Shown piece by piece: positions 34,568-44,200 of a stretch of DNA of 64,000 nucleotides. The notes beneath the pieces were generated by a model that did no database searches, was not told the origin of the DNA, and saw only the letters and a program-made list of their open reading frames with translations. This stretch comes from Vallitalea longa. Lineage in GTDB: Bacteria; Bacillota; Clostridia; Lachnospirales; Vallitaleaceae. Position numbers and translations under genes: made by a program. Location of the stretch: assembly GCF_027923465.1 (NCBI RefSeq), contig NZ_BRLB01000012.1, positions 103,998 through 167,997 of the forward strand, given 5' to 3'. Position 1 is the stretch's first letter, and every line of letters begins with the position of its first letter.

Positions 34568-35326
34568 TTATTTCTTATAATTCGATTCGAAATTGTTGTC
34601 CCAATAAGTAATACCGTTAACTGTGTAACCAATAGCAAACTCATATTTTTTATCTAAATCAAAATACCATTCTTCAACATTATTATCATAGCTTATAAAA
34701 TGAGAGGCATTGATTTCTTTATAGGTCAACCAATTGTCAGCTGTATAACGTACCTTAACTGACTTATCGGGACCTAAATCTTTTAAGTAAAGATAATTAC
34801 GGCCGCTGTAAGTACCTAAAGGATAGTGTAACGTAACAACGCTTTTAGATAATATGTAAGGAGCATTGTAACGATTATTGCTATATTGAATAAAATAATC
34901 TTGTCCATTATTATTATCCCAATATGTGTTACCATTAACCTCATACTTAATAGCAAATCTACAATTATAAGTACAATCTCTCGACATTGCCGCGTAAGGG
35001 TGATCGGGTGTTCTATAACTCCAAACTTCTGACCCATTTTTTAAAGTTTTTAAATAAGTAGCAGGTTGATCTAACCAGTTAATACCATCATAAGTATAGT
35101 GTACTGACACTTTTTTGTTGCTGTTTAAATTATTAACATATATATACCCAGTTGTATAATATGTGTAAACAGCACGACCATGATCATAATGTTGCCCTGT
35201 TCCTATTATGGTAGAATATAATTGAACATTAGGTGTTTGAGCTGAAATACTAAAATCAGTAATGTTAAGCATAAAAATAAAACAAATAATAAAAGTTACT
35301 AAATTTTTGAAATGCTTATTTTTCAT
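34568..35326 (-). CDS. Secreted protein with two CBM21-like carbohydrate-binding modules (copy 3)
   Basis: ATG at 35326 follows AAGGAGG and begins MKNKHFKNLVTFIICF, parallel to the starts of the other copies; the longer frame from 35389 includes the untranslated leader. The 252 residues comprise a signal peptide (ending FSISAQT) and two CBM21-like modules (NGNTYWDNNNGQDYF, NGITYWDNNFESNYK). Module 1 shares VHYTYDGINWLDQPATYLKTL with copy 2. A gap of about 250 bases separates it from copy 2, so each copy may have its own promoter. Role: probably extracellular starch or glycan binding, inferred from the modules alone. Confidence 0.78.
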   Translation of the reverse strand: MKNKHFKNLVTFIICFIFMLNITDFSISAQTPNVQLYSTIIGTGQHYDHGRAVYTYYTTGYIYVNNLNSNKKVSVHYTYDGINWLDQPATYLKTLKNGSEVWSYRTPDHPYAAMSRDCTYNCRFAIKYEVNGNTYWDNNNGQDYFIQYSNNRYNAPYILSKSVVTLHYPLGTYSGRNYLYLKDLGPDKSVKVRYTADNWLTYKEINASHFISYDNNVEEWYFDLDKKYEFAIGYTVNGITYWDNNFESNYKK

Positions 35327-35570
35327 GAAAATTCCTCCTTTTCTGATAATATATAGTATATTACAATATATTTTAAAGTCAATCAACAAATTGAATACTT
35401 AATATACATAATTTAAACAAAAGGATAATTATTTCTGATTAGTTTGATTAAATAGGATAATGAATTATAGCGTAACTATAGTTATGTATGATATAATTAA
35501 TAAATAATTAGTTAATAATAATAAGATCATTAGAAAACTTAGAATTACTATTATGACAGAGGAGATAGAT

Positions 35571-36890
35571 ATGGATTTATTTGATATGATGAGAGAAAAA
35601 ACATTAGAGACAGAATCCCCTTTAGCAGCTAGGTTACGTCCAACATCAATAGAAGAAGTTGTTGGTCAGGAACATATAATTGGTAAAGGTAAATTATTAT
35701 ATAGAGCTATAAAAGCAGACAAACTAGGTTCACTAATATTTTACGGACCACCTGGAACAGGTAAAACTACATTAGCAAAAGTAATAGCAAATACCACAAA
35801 AGCTGAATTCGTACAATTAAATGCTACAATATCCGGTAAGAAGGATATTGAAAAAGTAGTTAATGAAGCGAAAAATAGGATTGGAATGACTTTAGGCAAG
35901 ACGATATTATTTATTGATGAAATCCATAGATTCAATAAAGCTCAGCAAGATGCACTTCTTCCATATGTTGAAGATGGCACTATTACACTTATAGGTGCAA
36001 CTACAGAAAATCCGTATTTTGAGGTGAATAGTGCTCTGGTATCAAGATCTAGAGTATTTGAATTGAAACCTCTTGATAAAGAAGATATAAGTAAACTAAT
36101 TATGAGAGCCATAACAGATAAAGAGAAAGGACTAGGAAACTTTAATGCTGTGATAGAAGAAGATGCTTTGGAATTCTTGTCTGACAGAGCCAATGGAGAT
36201 GCTAGAGCAGCTCTTAATGCAGTAGAATTAGGAATATTGACTACTGAACCAGATGAGAAAGGTATAATTGATATTACTATAGAAGTTGCTGCTGAATGTA
36301 TTCAGAAAAGGGTTATCAATTATGATAAAAATGGTGATAATCACTATGATACTATATCAGCATTCATCAAGAGTATGAGAGGTTCGGATCCAGATGCTGC
36401 TGTATATTATTTGGCTAGAATGATTTATGCAGGAGAAGATCCCAAATTTATAGCTAGAAGAATAGTGATATGTGCTTCTGAAGATGTAGGAAATGCTGAT
36501 CCACAGGCTTTACAGGTTGCTGTAGCTGCGGCTGAAGCTGTTAACTTTATTGGGATGCCTGAAGGAAGAATAATACTATCACAAGCAGCTACTTATGTAG
36601 CTTGTGCTCCCAAAAGTAATGCTGCATATCTCGCCATAGATAAAGCACTAGCAGATGTCAAGAGAATACAAATTGATGCGATTCCACCTCATCTGCAAGA
36701 TAGTCATTATAGTGGTGCCAAAAAATTAGGACATGGAATTGATTATAAATATGCTCATGATTATGATAATCATTATGTTGACCAACAGTATTTGCCAGAT
36801 GAATTAATGGACAAAAAATATTATGAACCTACTATGCAGGGTTATGAAAAAAATATAATCGAACATTTTAAGAAAATTAAAACCAGATAA
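35571..36890 (+). CDS. rarA: Replication-associated recombination protein RarA (MgsA)
   Basis: A 439-residue AAA+ ATPase of the clamp-loader-like RarA/MgsA/WRNIP1 family, acting at stalled replication forks. Walker A (GPPGTGKTTLAK), Walker B (ILFIDEIHRFN) and sensor 1 (IGATTENPYFEV) are intact, and the C-terminal MgsA domain has RGSDPDAAVYYLARM and the YKYAHDYDNHYVDQQYLP signature. RBS GAGGAG selects ATG at 35571. It is flanked by unrelated genes and appears monocistronic. Confidence 0.95.
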   Translation: MDLFDMMREKTLETESPLAARLRPTSIEEVVGQEHIIGKGKLLYRAIKADKLGSLIFYGPPGTGKTTLAKVIANTTKAEFVQLNATISGKKDIEKVVNEAKNRIGMTLGKTILFIDEIHRFNKAQQDALLPYVEDGTITLIGATTENPYFEVNSALVSRSRVFELKPLDKEDISKLIMRAITDKEKGLGNFNAVIEEDALEFLSDRANGDARAALNAVELGILTTEPDEKGIIDITIEVAAECIQKRVINYDKNGDNHYDTISAFIKSMRGSDPDAAVYYLARMIYAGEDPKFIARRIVICASEDVGNADPQALQVAVAAAEAVNFIGMPEGRIILSQAATYVACAPKSNAAYLAIDKALADVKRIQIDAIPPHLQDSHYSGAKKLGHGIDYKYAHDYDNHYVDQQYLPDELMDKKYYEPTMQGYEKNIIEHFKKIKTR

Positions 36891-36901
36891 GATCATTTAT
36901 C

Positions 36902-36929
36902 TTGACATATCTTATGATAAGTATATAAT
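36902..36929 (+). promoter_or_regulatory. Promoter of the cobalamin transporter operon
   Basis: TTGACA at 36902-36907 and TATAAT at 36924-36929 with a 16-base spacer, just upstream of the cobalamin riboswitch. Confidence 0.8.
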
Positions 36930-36984
36930 ATAGATAACTTATGAATATATTAGTTATATATGATGAGTTGTGAAAATTTTATAT

Positions 36985-37135
36985 ATGAAAAGGTACTCAT
37001 AGAGTTAAAAAGGGAAAGCGGTCAGATGCCGCTGCAGCCCCCGCTACTGTAAATGGTATGAAATCTAATTTTGTCATTGGGAGACCGAGAAGACTAGAGA
37101 GTAAGTCAAGCCATAAGCCAGGAGACCTGCCTTTT
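36985..37135 (+). promoter_or_regulatory. Cobalamin (B12) riboswitch
   Basis: The conserved core is evident: AAAAAGGGAA, then GATGCCGCTGCAGCCCCCGC with TACTGTAA (37026-37052), GGAGACC-like stems, and AGTCAAGCCATAAGCCAGGAGACC (B12-box-type segment, about 37104-37127). It senses adenosyl- or other cobalamins and would switch off the downstream uptake genes, in line with the terminator that follows. Confidence 0.93.
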
Positions 37136-37188
37136 TATGATGTTTCAGCTTTCGGTGGGAGAGTGTAGATACATTTTATTTGTAATCT

Positions 37189-37212
37189 AACTGTGCCTCA
37201 GCACAGTTTTTT
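37189..37212 (+). terminator. Riboswitch-controlled terminator
   Basis: AACTGTGC-CTCA-GCACAGTT followed by TTTTT. It lies between the riboswitch and the first transporter gene, so ligand binding probably favours it. Confidence 0.85.
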
Positions 37213-37282
37213 GTTGTTTATAAATAATTTGCTACATATGCATAAAAGCCGATTATTAAAATAACTATGGAGGTTAATTTTT

Positions 37283-38218
37283 ATGAAAAAATTATCAAAA
37301 ATATTATTATCCTTAATGTTAATTATGACATTGGTATTTAGTTTAGGTGCTTGTAATAATAAAACGGATACTTCAATTGACAAACAAGAGAATGAAGCGA
37401 TTACATATCCTATGGACGTAGAAGATAAGTATGGTAATAATATAACAATCGAAAAAGAACCAGAAACTGTAATTTCACTATCACCAGAATTCACAGAAAC
37501 AATATTTGCCCTAGAAGCAGGAGATAAACTTGTTGGTAGAACAGATTATTGTGATTACCCTAGTGAAGTGGAAGATATAGAATCTTTAGGTGAATTAACA
37601 CAACCCGATATTGAAAGAATAGTAGAAATTGGTCCAGATATTGTTCTTGTATCAGCTCATGTATCTGACGAAACTATTACTCAGTTACAACAGCAGGGAA
37701 TTACTGTTTTGGCTTTAGCACTAACGGGAGGATTTGACGACACATATAAATATATAGCTACACTTGGCAAAGTACTTAATGTAAAAGATAAATCAGATAA
37801 AATAATTGATGATATGAAAGACAAAGTTTCTGAACTAACAAAAGCTGTAGAAGGAAAAGAAAAACCAACAGCATATTTTGTTGTAGGCTATGGTGAGCAT
37901 AACTCTACAGCAACTGGAGAGACTTTTCTAGGAAAACTAATAGAAAGCGCTGGAGCAGAAAATATTGCTAAGGATGCTACTGGTTGGTCTTATAGTATAG
38001 AACAGCTTGTCGACCAAGATCCAGAAATAGTAATATGTTCTAATAAATTTGATTCCAAGAGTAAAATTGAACAATTAGAAGGATACAAAGATCTAACAGC
38101 AGTAAAAGAAGGTAGATTATATGAAACAGATGAAAATGTTTTTTTCAGACAAGGTCCAAGACTTGTTGTTGGATTAGAAGAATTAGTTAAAATTTTCCAT
38201 CCGGAAGTACTAGAATAG
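37283..38218 (+). CDS. btuF: Cobalamin ABC transporter substrate-binding lipoprotein
   Basis: A 311-residue lipoprotein (lipobox LGAC, lipidated Cys near residue 23) with a helical-backbone class III binding fold (Peripla_BP_2). Signature parts are VISLSPEFTETIFALEAGDKLVG, RTDYCDYP and VDQDPEIVI. This family carries B12, haem or siderophores; the riboswitch directly upstream makes cobalamin the likely ligand. RBS GGAGG. Permease and ATPase genes follow in the same operon. Confidence 0.9.
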   Translation: MKKLSKILLSLMLIMTLVFSLGACNNKTDTSIDKQENEAITYPMDVEDKYGNNITIEKEPETVISLSPEFTETIFALEAGDKLVGRTDYCDYPSEVEDIESLGELTQPDIERIVEIGPDIVLVSAHVSDETITQLQQQGITVLALALTGGFDDTYKYIATLGKVLNVKDKSDKIIDDMKDKVSELTKAVEGKEKPTAYFVVGYGEHNSTATGETFLGKLIESAGAENIAKDATGWSYSIEQLVDQDPEIVICSNKFDSKSKIEQLEGYKDLTAVKEGRLYETDENVFFRQGPRLVVGLEELVKIFHPEVLE

Positions 38219-38245
38219 ACATACTAAGCAAAGCAGGTTATTATT

Positions 38246-39283
38246 ATGAAGATATATAGAAAAAGCAATATAATTATAAGCTTACTGATACTTATAGCAG
38301 TTGTTATTATAGCATGCGGTTTTGGTTCGGTAAAAATTAATTTTATTGAAAGTAGTAAGATTCTATTAAATAAAATACCGTTTTTAGATGATTTAGTGTC
38401 CTTAGAAGGTATTAAGGATTCTCACATTAAAATAATAACTAATCTAAGATTGCCAAGAATAATATTAGCCTTATTCACTGGAGGAGCACTTTCAGTTGTG
38501 GGATGTTCATTTCAAGGAGTATTCAAGAACCCTATGGCTGACCCTTTTGTGCTTGGAATTTCATCAGGAGCAGCTCTTGGGGCAACAATAGGTTTGATAT
38601 TTAATTTTGATAAACATATATTTGCTTTTACAGGAGTAAGTATATTTGCCTTTGTTGGAGCTATGCTTACAGTTATAGTAGTTCTAAAAATATCTGCAAT
38701 TGGTAAAAAACTTCCTACTACAACATTATTGTTGGCGGGTATATCTATTAACTATTTATTGTCTGCTCTAATGTCTCTACTTATGTTATTAAATAGAGAT
38801 AAACTAGAAAAAGTGTATTTATGGACACTAGGAAGTTTCAGTACGTCAAGTTGGTCGGAAGTTGCAGTTATAGCACCTTGTGTGATTATATGTTCTATTA
38901 TACTGATGGTGTTTTCAAAAGAATTGAATTTAATGTTGTTAGGTGACGATGCTGCTGGAAGTTTAGGAATCAATGTTAATAAAACGAAAAAAATCATATT
39001 GGGGGTCTCATCAATCATGGTAGCAGTGGTTGTATCAGCTAGTGGAATTATAGGTTTCGTTGGACTAATAATACCTCATATAATAAGAATAATTAATGGT
39101 CCGGATCACAAGAAATTAATACCACTTGCTATGCTTGTTGGAGCTATTTTTATGATATTATGTGATACTATTGCAAGAACTATCATATCCCCTGGTGAAT
39201 TATCGGTAGGAATTATAACATCGATTTTTGGAGTTCCATTTTTCTTGTTTTTGCTATATCAGAATAAAAAGAAAGTTCTATAA
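38246..39283 (+). CDS. btuC: Cobalamin ABC transporter permease
   Basis: A FecCD/BtuC-family membrane protein of 345 residues with about ten helices. It contains LRLPRIILALFTGGALSVVGCSFQG, NPMADPFVLGISSGAALGA and GIIGFVGLIIPHIIR, the conserved coupling and translocation segments. It probably forms a homodimer with the ATPase. It starts 27 bases after btuF. The cobalamin assignment rests on the upstream riboswitch, since the family also moves iron chelates. Confidence 0.9.
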   Translation: MKIYRKSNIIISLLILIAVVIIACGFGSVKINFIESSKILLNKIPFLDDLVSLEGIKDSHIKIITNLRLPRIILALFTGGALSVVGCSFQGVFKNPMADPFVLGISSGAALGATIGLIFNFDKHIFAFTGVSIFAFVGAMLTVIVVLKISAIGKKLPTTTLLLAGISINYLLSALMSLLMLLNRDKLEKVYLWTLGSFSTSSWSEVAVIAPCVIICSIILMVFSKELNLMLLGDDAAGSLGINVNKTKKIILGVSSIMVAVVVSASGIIGFVGLIIPHIIRIINGPDHKKLIPLAMLVGAIFMILCDTIARTIISPGELSVGIITSIFGVPFFLFLLYQNKKKVL

Positions 39284-39311
39284 ACCAACATAATCAAAAG
39301 GAATGAATATT

Positions 39312-40085
39312 ATGAGTGTAGTTAGCACAAAAAATCTAAGTTTCAATTATGGACAAAAAAGCATATTGAATGATTTATCTATCAATTTCGACAAAGGATT
39401 GTTCTATAGCATAATAGGTCCTAATGGTTCCGGTAAAACTACGTTGTTGAAGTTATTAGCTGGTATATTGCCTTCTGATAGAAAGACCGTTTATCTCAAG
39501 AACGATGATATAAATGTAATTAAGCAAAAAGAAATTGCTAGAAGATTGTCAGTGGTACCTCAGATTACCGATATGCAATATGAATTTTCTGTACATGATA
39601 TTGTTATGATGGGACGAACTCCTTATACATCAAGGTTCCAAAAAAATACTGATAAAGATAAAAAATTAGTCAATGACGCTATGAGAGAGACTGGAGTTAG
39701 CAGTCTAAGAGATAAGAAGATAACACAATTGAGTGGAGGAGAATTACAGAGAGTAATACTTGCTAGAGCTATTGCACAAGAAACAGATATTATGCTGTTG
39801 GATGAACCTATTTCGCATCTGGATATTGGATATCAATATGAGATTAGTGAGTTAGTTCATAAGCTATGTAAGAAAAAAGGCATCACTGTAATAAATATTG
39901 TCCATGACCTTAACATAGCTATGAGATATAGTGATAAAATATTGATGTTAAAAGATGGATATATATATAAATATGGCGATCCAGAGGAAGTTATAACTAA
40001 GGATACTATTAAAGATGTTTATTCTATTGATGTGGAACTAATTAATCATCCGATTATAAAAAATAAAAAAGTAATAATTAAGTAA
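39312..40085 (+). CDS. btuD: Cobalamin ABC transporter ATP-binding protein
   Basis: A 257-residue ATPase with Walker A (GPNGSGKTTLL), Q-loop (VPQ), signature LSGGELQRV, Walker B (MLLDEPISHLD) and H-loop (VHDLN), typical of FepC/BtuD proteins. The AAGGA RBS directly touches ATG 39303, so ATG at 39312 is preferred. It closes the btuFCD-type operon; no cobalamin-salvage enzymes follow in the window. Confidence 0.9.
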   Translation: MSVVSTKNLSFNYGQKSILNDLSINFDKGLFYSIIGPNGSGKTTLLKLLAGILPSDRKTVYLKNDDINVIKQKEIARRLSVVPQITDMQYEFSVHDIVMMGRTPYTSRFQKNTDKDKKLVNDAMRETGVSSLRDKKITQLSGGELQRVILARAIAQETDIMLLDEPISHLDIGYQYEISELVHKLCKKKGITVINIVHDLNIAMRYSDKILMLKDGYIYKYGDPEEVITKDTIKDVYSIDVELINHPIIKNKKVIIK

Positions 40086-40208
40086 TTATTTAAGATATAC
40101 TTGCATATGTATGTTTATTGTGGCAATATATTTATATGGAATATCAATTGGTTTATAATTGATAGAAAATATTATTAATATTTTTATGAAAGAAAGGATA
40201 TATGCAAG

Positions 40209-40796
40209 ATGTCAGATAGTAGATTTGAAAATGTTTTACGTCTAGAATACCCACTATTTGTAAAAGTACTAAATGATGATTTGGCTGATAAATACGTAAG
40301 AGAAATAATAGAATTATATAATGAATTAAAAAAAGAAGACTATAGGTTTCATACGAGTATTTATAAGACGTATCTTGAATTTGCTATAGCTGTTAATGCA
40401 GTGTACAAATATTTATTGTTGAATAAAGTAAAACAAGATAAAGCATTGGAATTATTATCAGAATTTTGTATGAATACAATTAATAAGACGTTGGATAGAT
40501 TAAGTTTCATTCAATTGGCTTTTCACTATTCAACTAACAAAGCTTATTTAAAACTTATTACCATAAGTTCAATAATAACACTAGATAGTTTTAAATTGGC
40601 CAATGACCTAAAAGAGCATAAAATGGATGAAGAATTGAATAAAAGTATGAAAGAATGTAACGTCGAGGAGTATTTTAAATATTATCATGTTGAAGAATTA
40701 ATGGAAATAGCAGATATAGTAGAGAAATCATTTGATATGTTTTTAGATAAGAATGTTAACTATAATTCTGGGAATGAAGTAATTATTAGAATATAA
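40209..40796 (+). CDS. Helical cytoplasmic protein of unknown function
   Basis: A 195-residue protein with no signal peptide or membrane helix, predicted to be almost entirely alpha-helical and charged. It begins MSDSRFENVLRLEYPLFVKVLNDD and contains SFIQLAFHYSTNKAYLK. I recognise no family or catalytic motif. It lies 123 bases after the cobalamin transporter genes, and an inverted repeat (TATCAATT/AATTGATA) is in the gap. A terminator follows. It may belong to the operon or stand alone. Confidence 0.7.
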   Translation: MSDSRFENVLRLEYPLFVKVLNDDLADKYVREIIELYNELKKEDYRFHTSIYKTYLEFAIAVNAVYKYLLLNKVKQDKALELLSEFCMNTINKTLDRLSFIQLAFHYSTNKAYLKLITISSIITLDSFKLANDLKEHKMDEELNKSMKECNVEEYFKYYHVEELMEIADIVEKSFDMFLDKNVNYNSGNEVIIRI

Positions 40797-40810
40797 GTTG
40801 AAATTATTAG

Positions 40811-40837
40811 AAGGGGCTGTAAAGATACAGTCCCTTT
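40811..40837 (+). terminator. Intrinsic terminator
   Basis: AAGGGGCTGT and ACAGTCCCTT form a stem with a six-base loop, followed by a short T-run. Confidence 0.7.
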
Positions 40838-40860
40838 AGTATGTTCTTTAAATATAAGTA

Positions 40861-41055
40861 TCAATTTTTCTTTCTCTTTAAATATCTTAATATGAATTCT
40901 ATAAAAACTGATAACACGCAGGTAGAAGCAATACAAATTACTATTATTGCACCACTGTTTTCTTTTGGATTTAAGGCGTAATGTATAGCCATACCATTTA
41001 GTGCCAACAAAATAAATATAAATATAAATATCAGTATTCTTTTTAATTTGGTCAT
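40861..41055 (-). CDS. Small two-helix membrane protein
   Basis: Starting at ATG 41055 (RBS GGGGTGA on the minus strand) it encodes 64 residues with two hydrophobic helices (about residues 5-25 and 35-55) and basic ends (MTKLKR, RYLKRKKN). No family is recognised. The longer frame from 41115 has no RBS. It is convergent with the preceding gene and divergent from the subtilase gene. Confidence 0.6.
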   Translation of the reverse strand: MTKLKRILIFIFIFILLALNGMAIHYALNPKENSGAIIVICIASTCVLSVFIEFILRYLKRKKN

Positions 41056-41220
41056 ATGTTCACCCCATTGAAGCAATATAATATAAAAATTAGTATAATT
41101 CAAAAAGATTATCATGTCAAATGTTGTTGATTAAAAAACATAAGAATAAATAAATTTTATACAATAAATCTATTATACTCTCATAAAATTTTAATAAGAG
41201 AGTTTATGAGGGGGAGTATA

Positions 41221-44200
41221 ATGGATAATAATCAAAAAGTGGATGATAGATTAAATTTAGCTGTTGATTTGACAAGTGATGAGAGATTATATACGACGGA
41301 CCTTAATGTTGGTTATAATGAAGAAGCTAATACGTGGGAACTTATTGTTAAATATAATGGGCAGATTATAGATATTCCTGAAATTGTTGCACTTACAGAA
41401 GATATTGAACAGCTTACAATGGATTATGCTATTGTAACAATAAAAGAAGAGAACATTGATATGTTCGCATCATTTCCAGAGATTGAATATGTTGAAAAAC
41501 CAAGTAGCTTATTTTTTAATTTAGAAACTAGTCTTAGAGCTGCATGCATAACTTCTGTTCAAAATGTTTTTCCAAGATTAAAAGGTAAAGGAGTATTATT
41601 GGGAATAATAGATTCAGGAATAGACTATTCACACCCTGATTTCAGAAATGAGGATGGAACGACACGGATAATATCTATATGGGATCAATCTATAGCGGGC
41701 AATCCACCTAAAGGTTTTAGTGAAGGTACGGAGTATACTTCGGAACAAATAAATGAAGCTCTGACAAAAACAAACAAATTTGAAAGATTGGAGATAGTTC
41801 CTTCTGATGATTTTTTAGGACATGGAACACATGTAGCAGGTATAGCAGGAGGAAACGGAAGAGCAAGTAATAGGCAATATATAGGGGTTGCCCCTGAAGC
41901 AGAATTTATTATTGTTAAATTAGGTAGAAGAGGTCAAGAATCTTTTCCTAGTACGACAGAAATCATGAGAGCAATAGTTTATGTCATTAATAAAGCAGAA
42001 GAATTAGGAAGGCCTGTTTCCATTAATCTGAGTTTCGGTAATAATTATGGACCACATGACGGCAAATCTTTATTTGAAACATTTATAGATAATATGGCCA
42101 GTGAATGGAAAAATGTTATATCTGTTGGTTCTGGCAATGAAGGAAGTACCGCTCTTCATACTAGTGGTTCATTAAATGAAGGGGAAGAGAAGGAAATAGA
42201 GATAGCAATTTTTACAGGTGAACCGAATATTACTATACAACTTTGGAAAGCATATTCTGATGCTATCAATATTTCGATAACAGCACCTAATGGTGTATCA
42301 TCTGGTTTTGTAACGCCAATATTAGGTAAACAACAATTTAATCTAGACAGGACTAAAGTTTTATTGTATTATGGAGAGCCGTCACCATTTAATCTGGATC
42401 AACAGATATATATAGAATTGATACCTCAAGCAGGTAGATATATAACTGATGGAATATGGAAAATAACCCTGCAGGCAGATACAATTGTATCTGGTAATTA
42501 TGATATGTGGTTGCCTGGTTCCGTTGGCAAAGATACGAAGTTTTTACAACCCACTGTAGATACCACATTAACTATGCCATCTACAGCAAATAAAGTAATA
42601 ACGGTAGGTGCTTATGACCCTGCAACTGGAAGTCTTGCACCATTTTCAGGAAGAGGTTATACAAGAAGATCTAATACAATTACTGTAAAACCAGATTTAG
42701 TTGCTCCAGGAGTTAATATTGTTTCAACTTTTCCTGGTGGAGGTTATGACTCTCTTAGTGGAACTAGTATGGCAACTCCATTTGTAACGGGGGCAGCTGC
42801 TTTATTAATGGAATGGGGAATTGTGAAAGGTAATGATCCTTATTTATATGGGGAAAAGGTAAAATCATATTTACAGAGGTCAGCTAATAGAAATGAAGAT
42901 TTGTTTGATTATCCCAATAATATGTGGGGATACGGTACTCTTTGCTTGGCCAATGTTTTTAAAGATATAACAACAGTAGAGATCAATGAATATATAAAAC
43001 AAACTGATATTATAAATAAAGAAATAGATGATAGAAGTAGTATAGAGGAATGTAAAAAGGCAGTAATGTCTGAAGAATATTTTGATTTATTAATAGAGTA
43101 TGAATCTATAGAAGACATCTACGAAAGATATAACCCTCAGTGTATTCAAATATTAGATGATCAGTATGCAATTGTACATATTTATATCGGAGATGATTGC
43201 AGAGGTATTATTGATAAGGTTAATCTAAGTGAGATACCACATTGTTTTGGACCATATGCGATAAGTGCATTGGAAGATGCAGGAATATTATCATTCCACA
43301 CCCAACCTTATGTACCTCTAAGAGGTAAAGGAGTCATTATAGGTATTATAGATTCTGGTATTGATTATACTGATAAAATATTTAGATATGAAGATAATAC
43401 TACAAAAATACTTAGCATATGGGACCAGACCATAGAAGGTTCGCCACCAGAGGGCTTTGTATTTGGTACAGAATATACAGAAGAAGATATAAATAATGCT
43501 ATACAAGTTGATGATCCTTTTTCAATTGTACCTACTGTAGATAATACAGGACATGGGACATTTTTAGCAGGAATGGCAGCAGGACGAGAAGATAGAGATA
43601 ATAATTTTGTAGGAGCGGCTCCAGATGCTTCATTGATAGTAGTAAAATTGAAAAAGGCAAAAAAATGTCTGAGGGATTTTTACTTGATTGAAGATAGTGT
43701 AGAAAGTGTGTATCAAAGTACGGATGTCATATTAGCAGCTAAATATATCAGGGAATTATCATCAAGACTTCAAATGCCTTTATCAATCATTATAGGACTT
43801 GGCAGTAACCAAGGAGCTCATGATGGAAGTTCTATTACAGAAGGTTATTTAACATCTATAGCAAGAAGAATAGGAAATACTGTAACAGTAGCTGTTGGAA
43901 ATGAGAGTAATTTGGCACATCATTATAGAGGTCAATTTGAAGAGGAAGATGAATATAAGAATGTTGAGATAAAAGTACCCCCTAACGAGCCTGGATTTAC
44001 TTTTAACATATGGAGTAATGCTCCTGATAAAATCTCAATCTCAATTACTTCACCTACGGGAGAATTTATAGATAGAATACCAGCTACTTTAGCTAAGACA
44101 GAAGAGATTAAATTCCTACTTGAAAAGACAGTAATATATGTAGAATACCAATTATCAGAAGGTAGAACCGGAGATGAAGTCATATTTGTAAGAATGCAAG

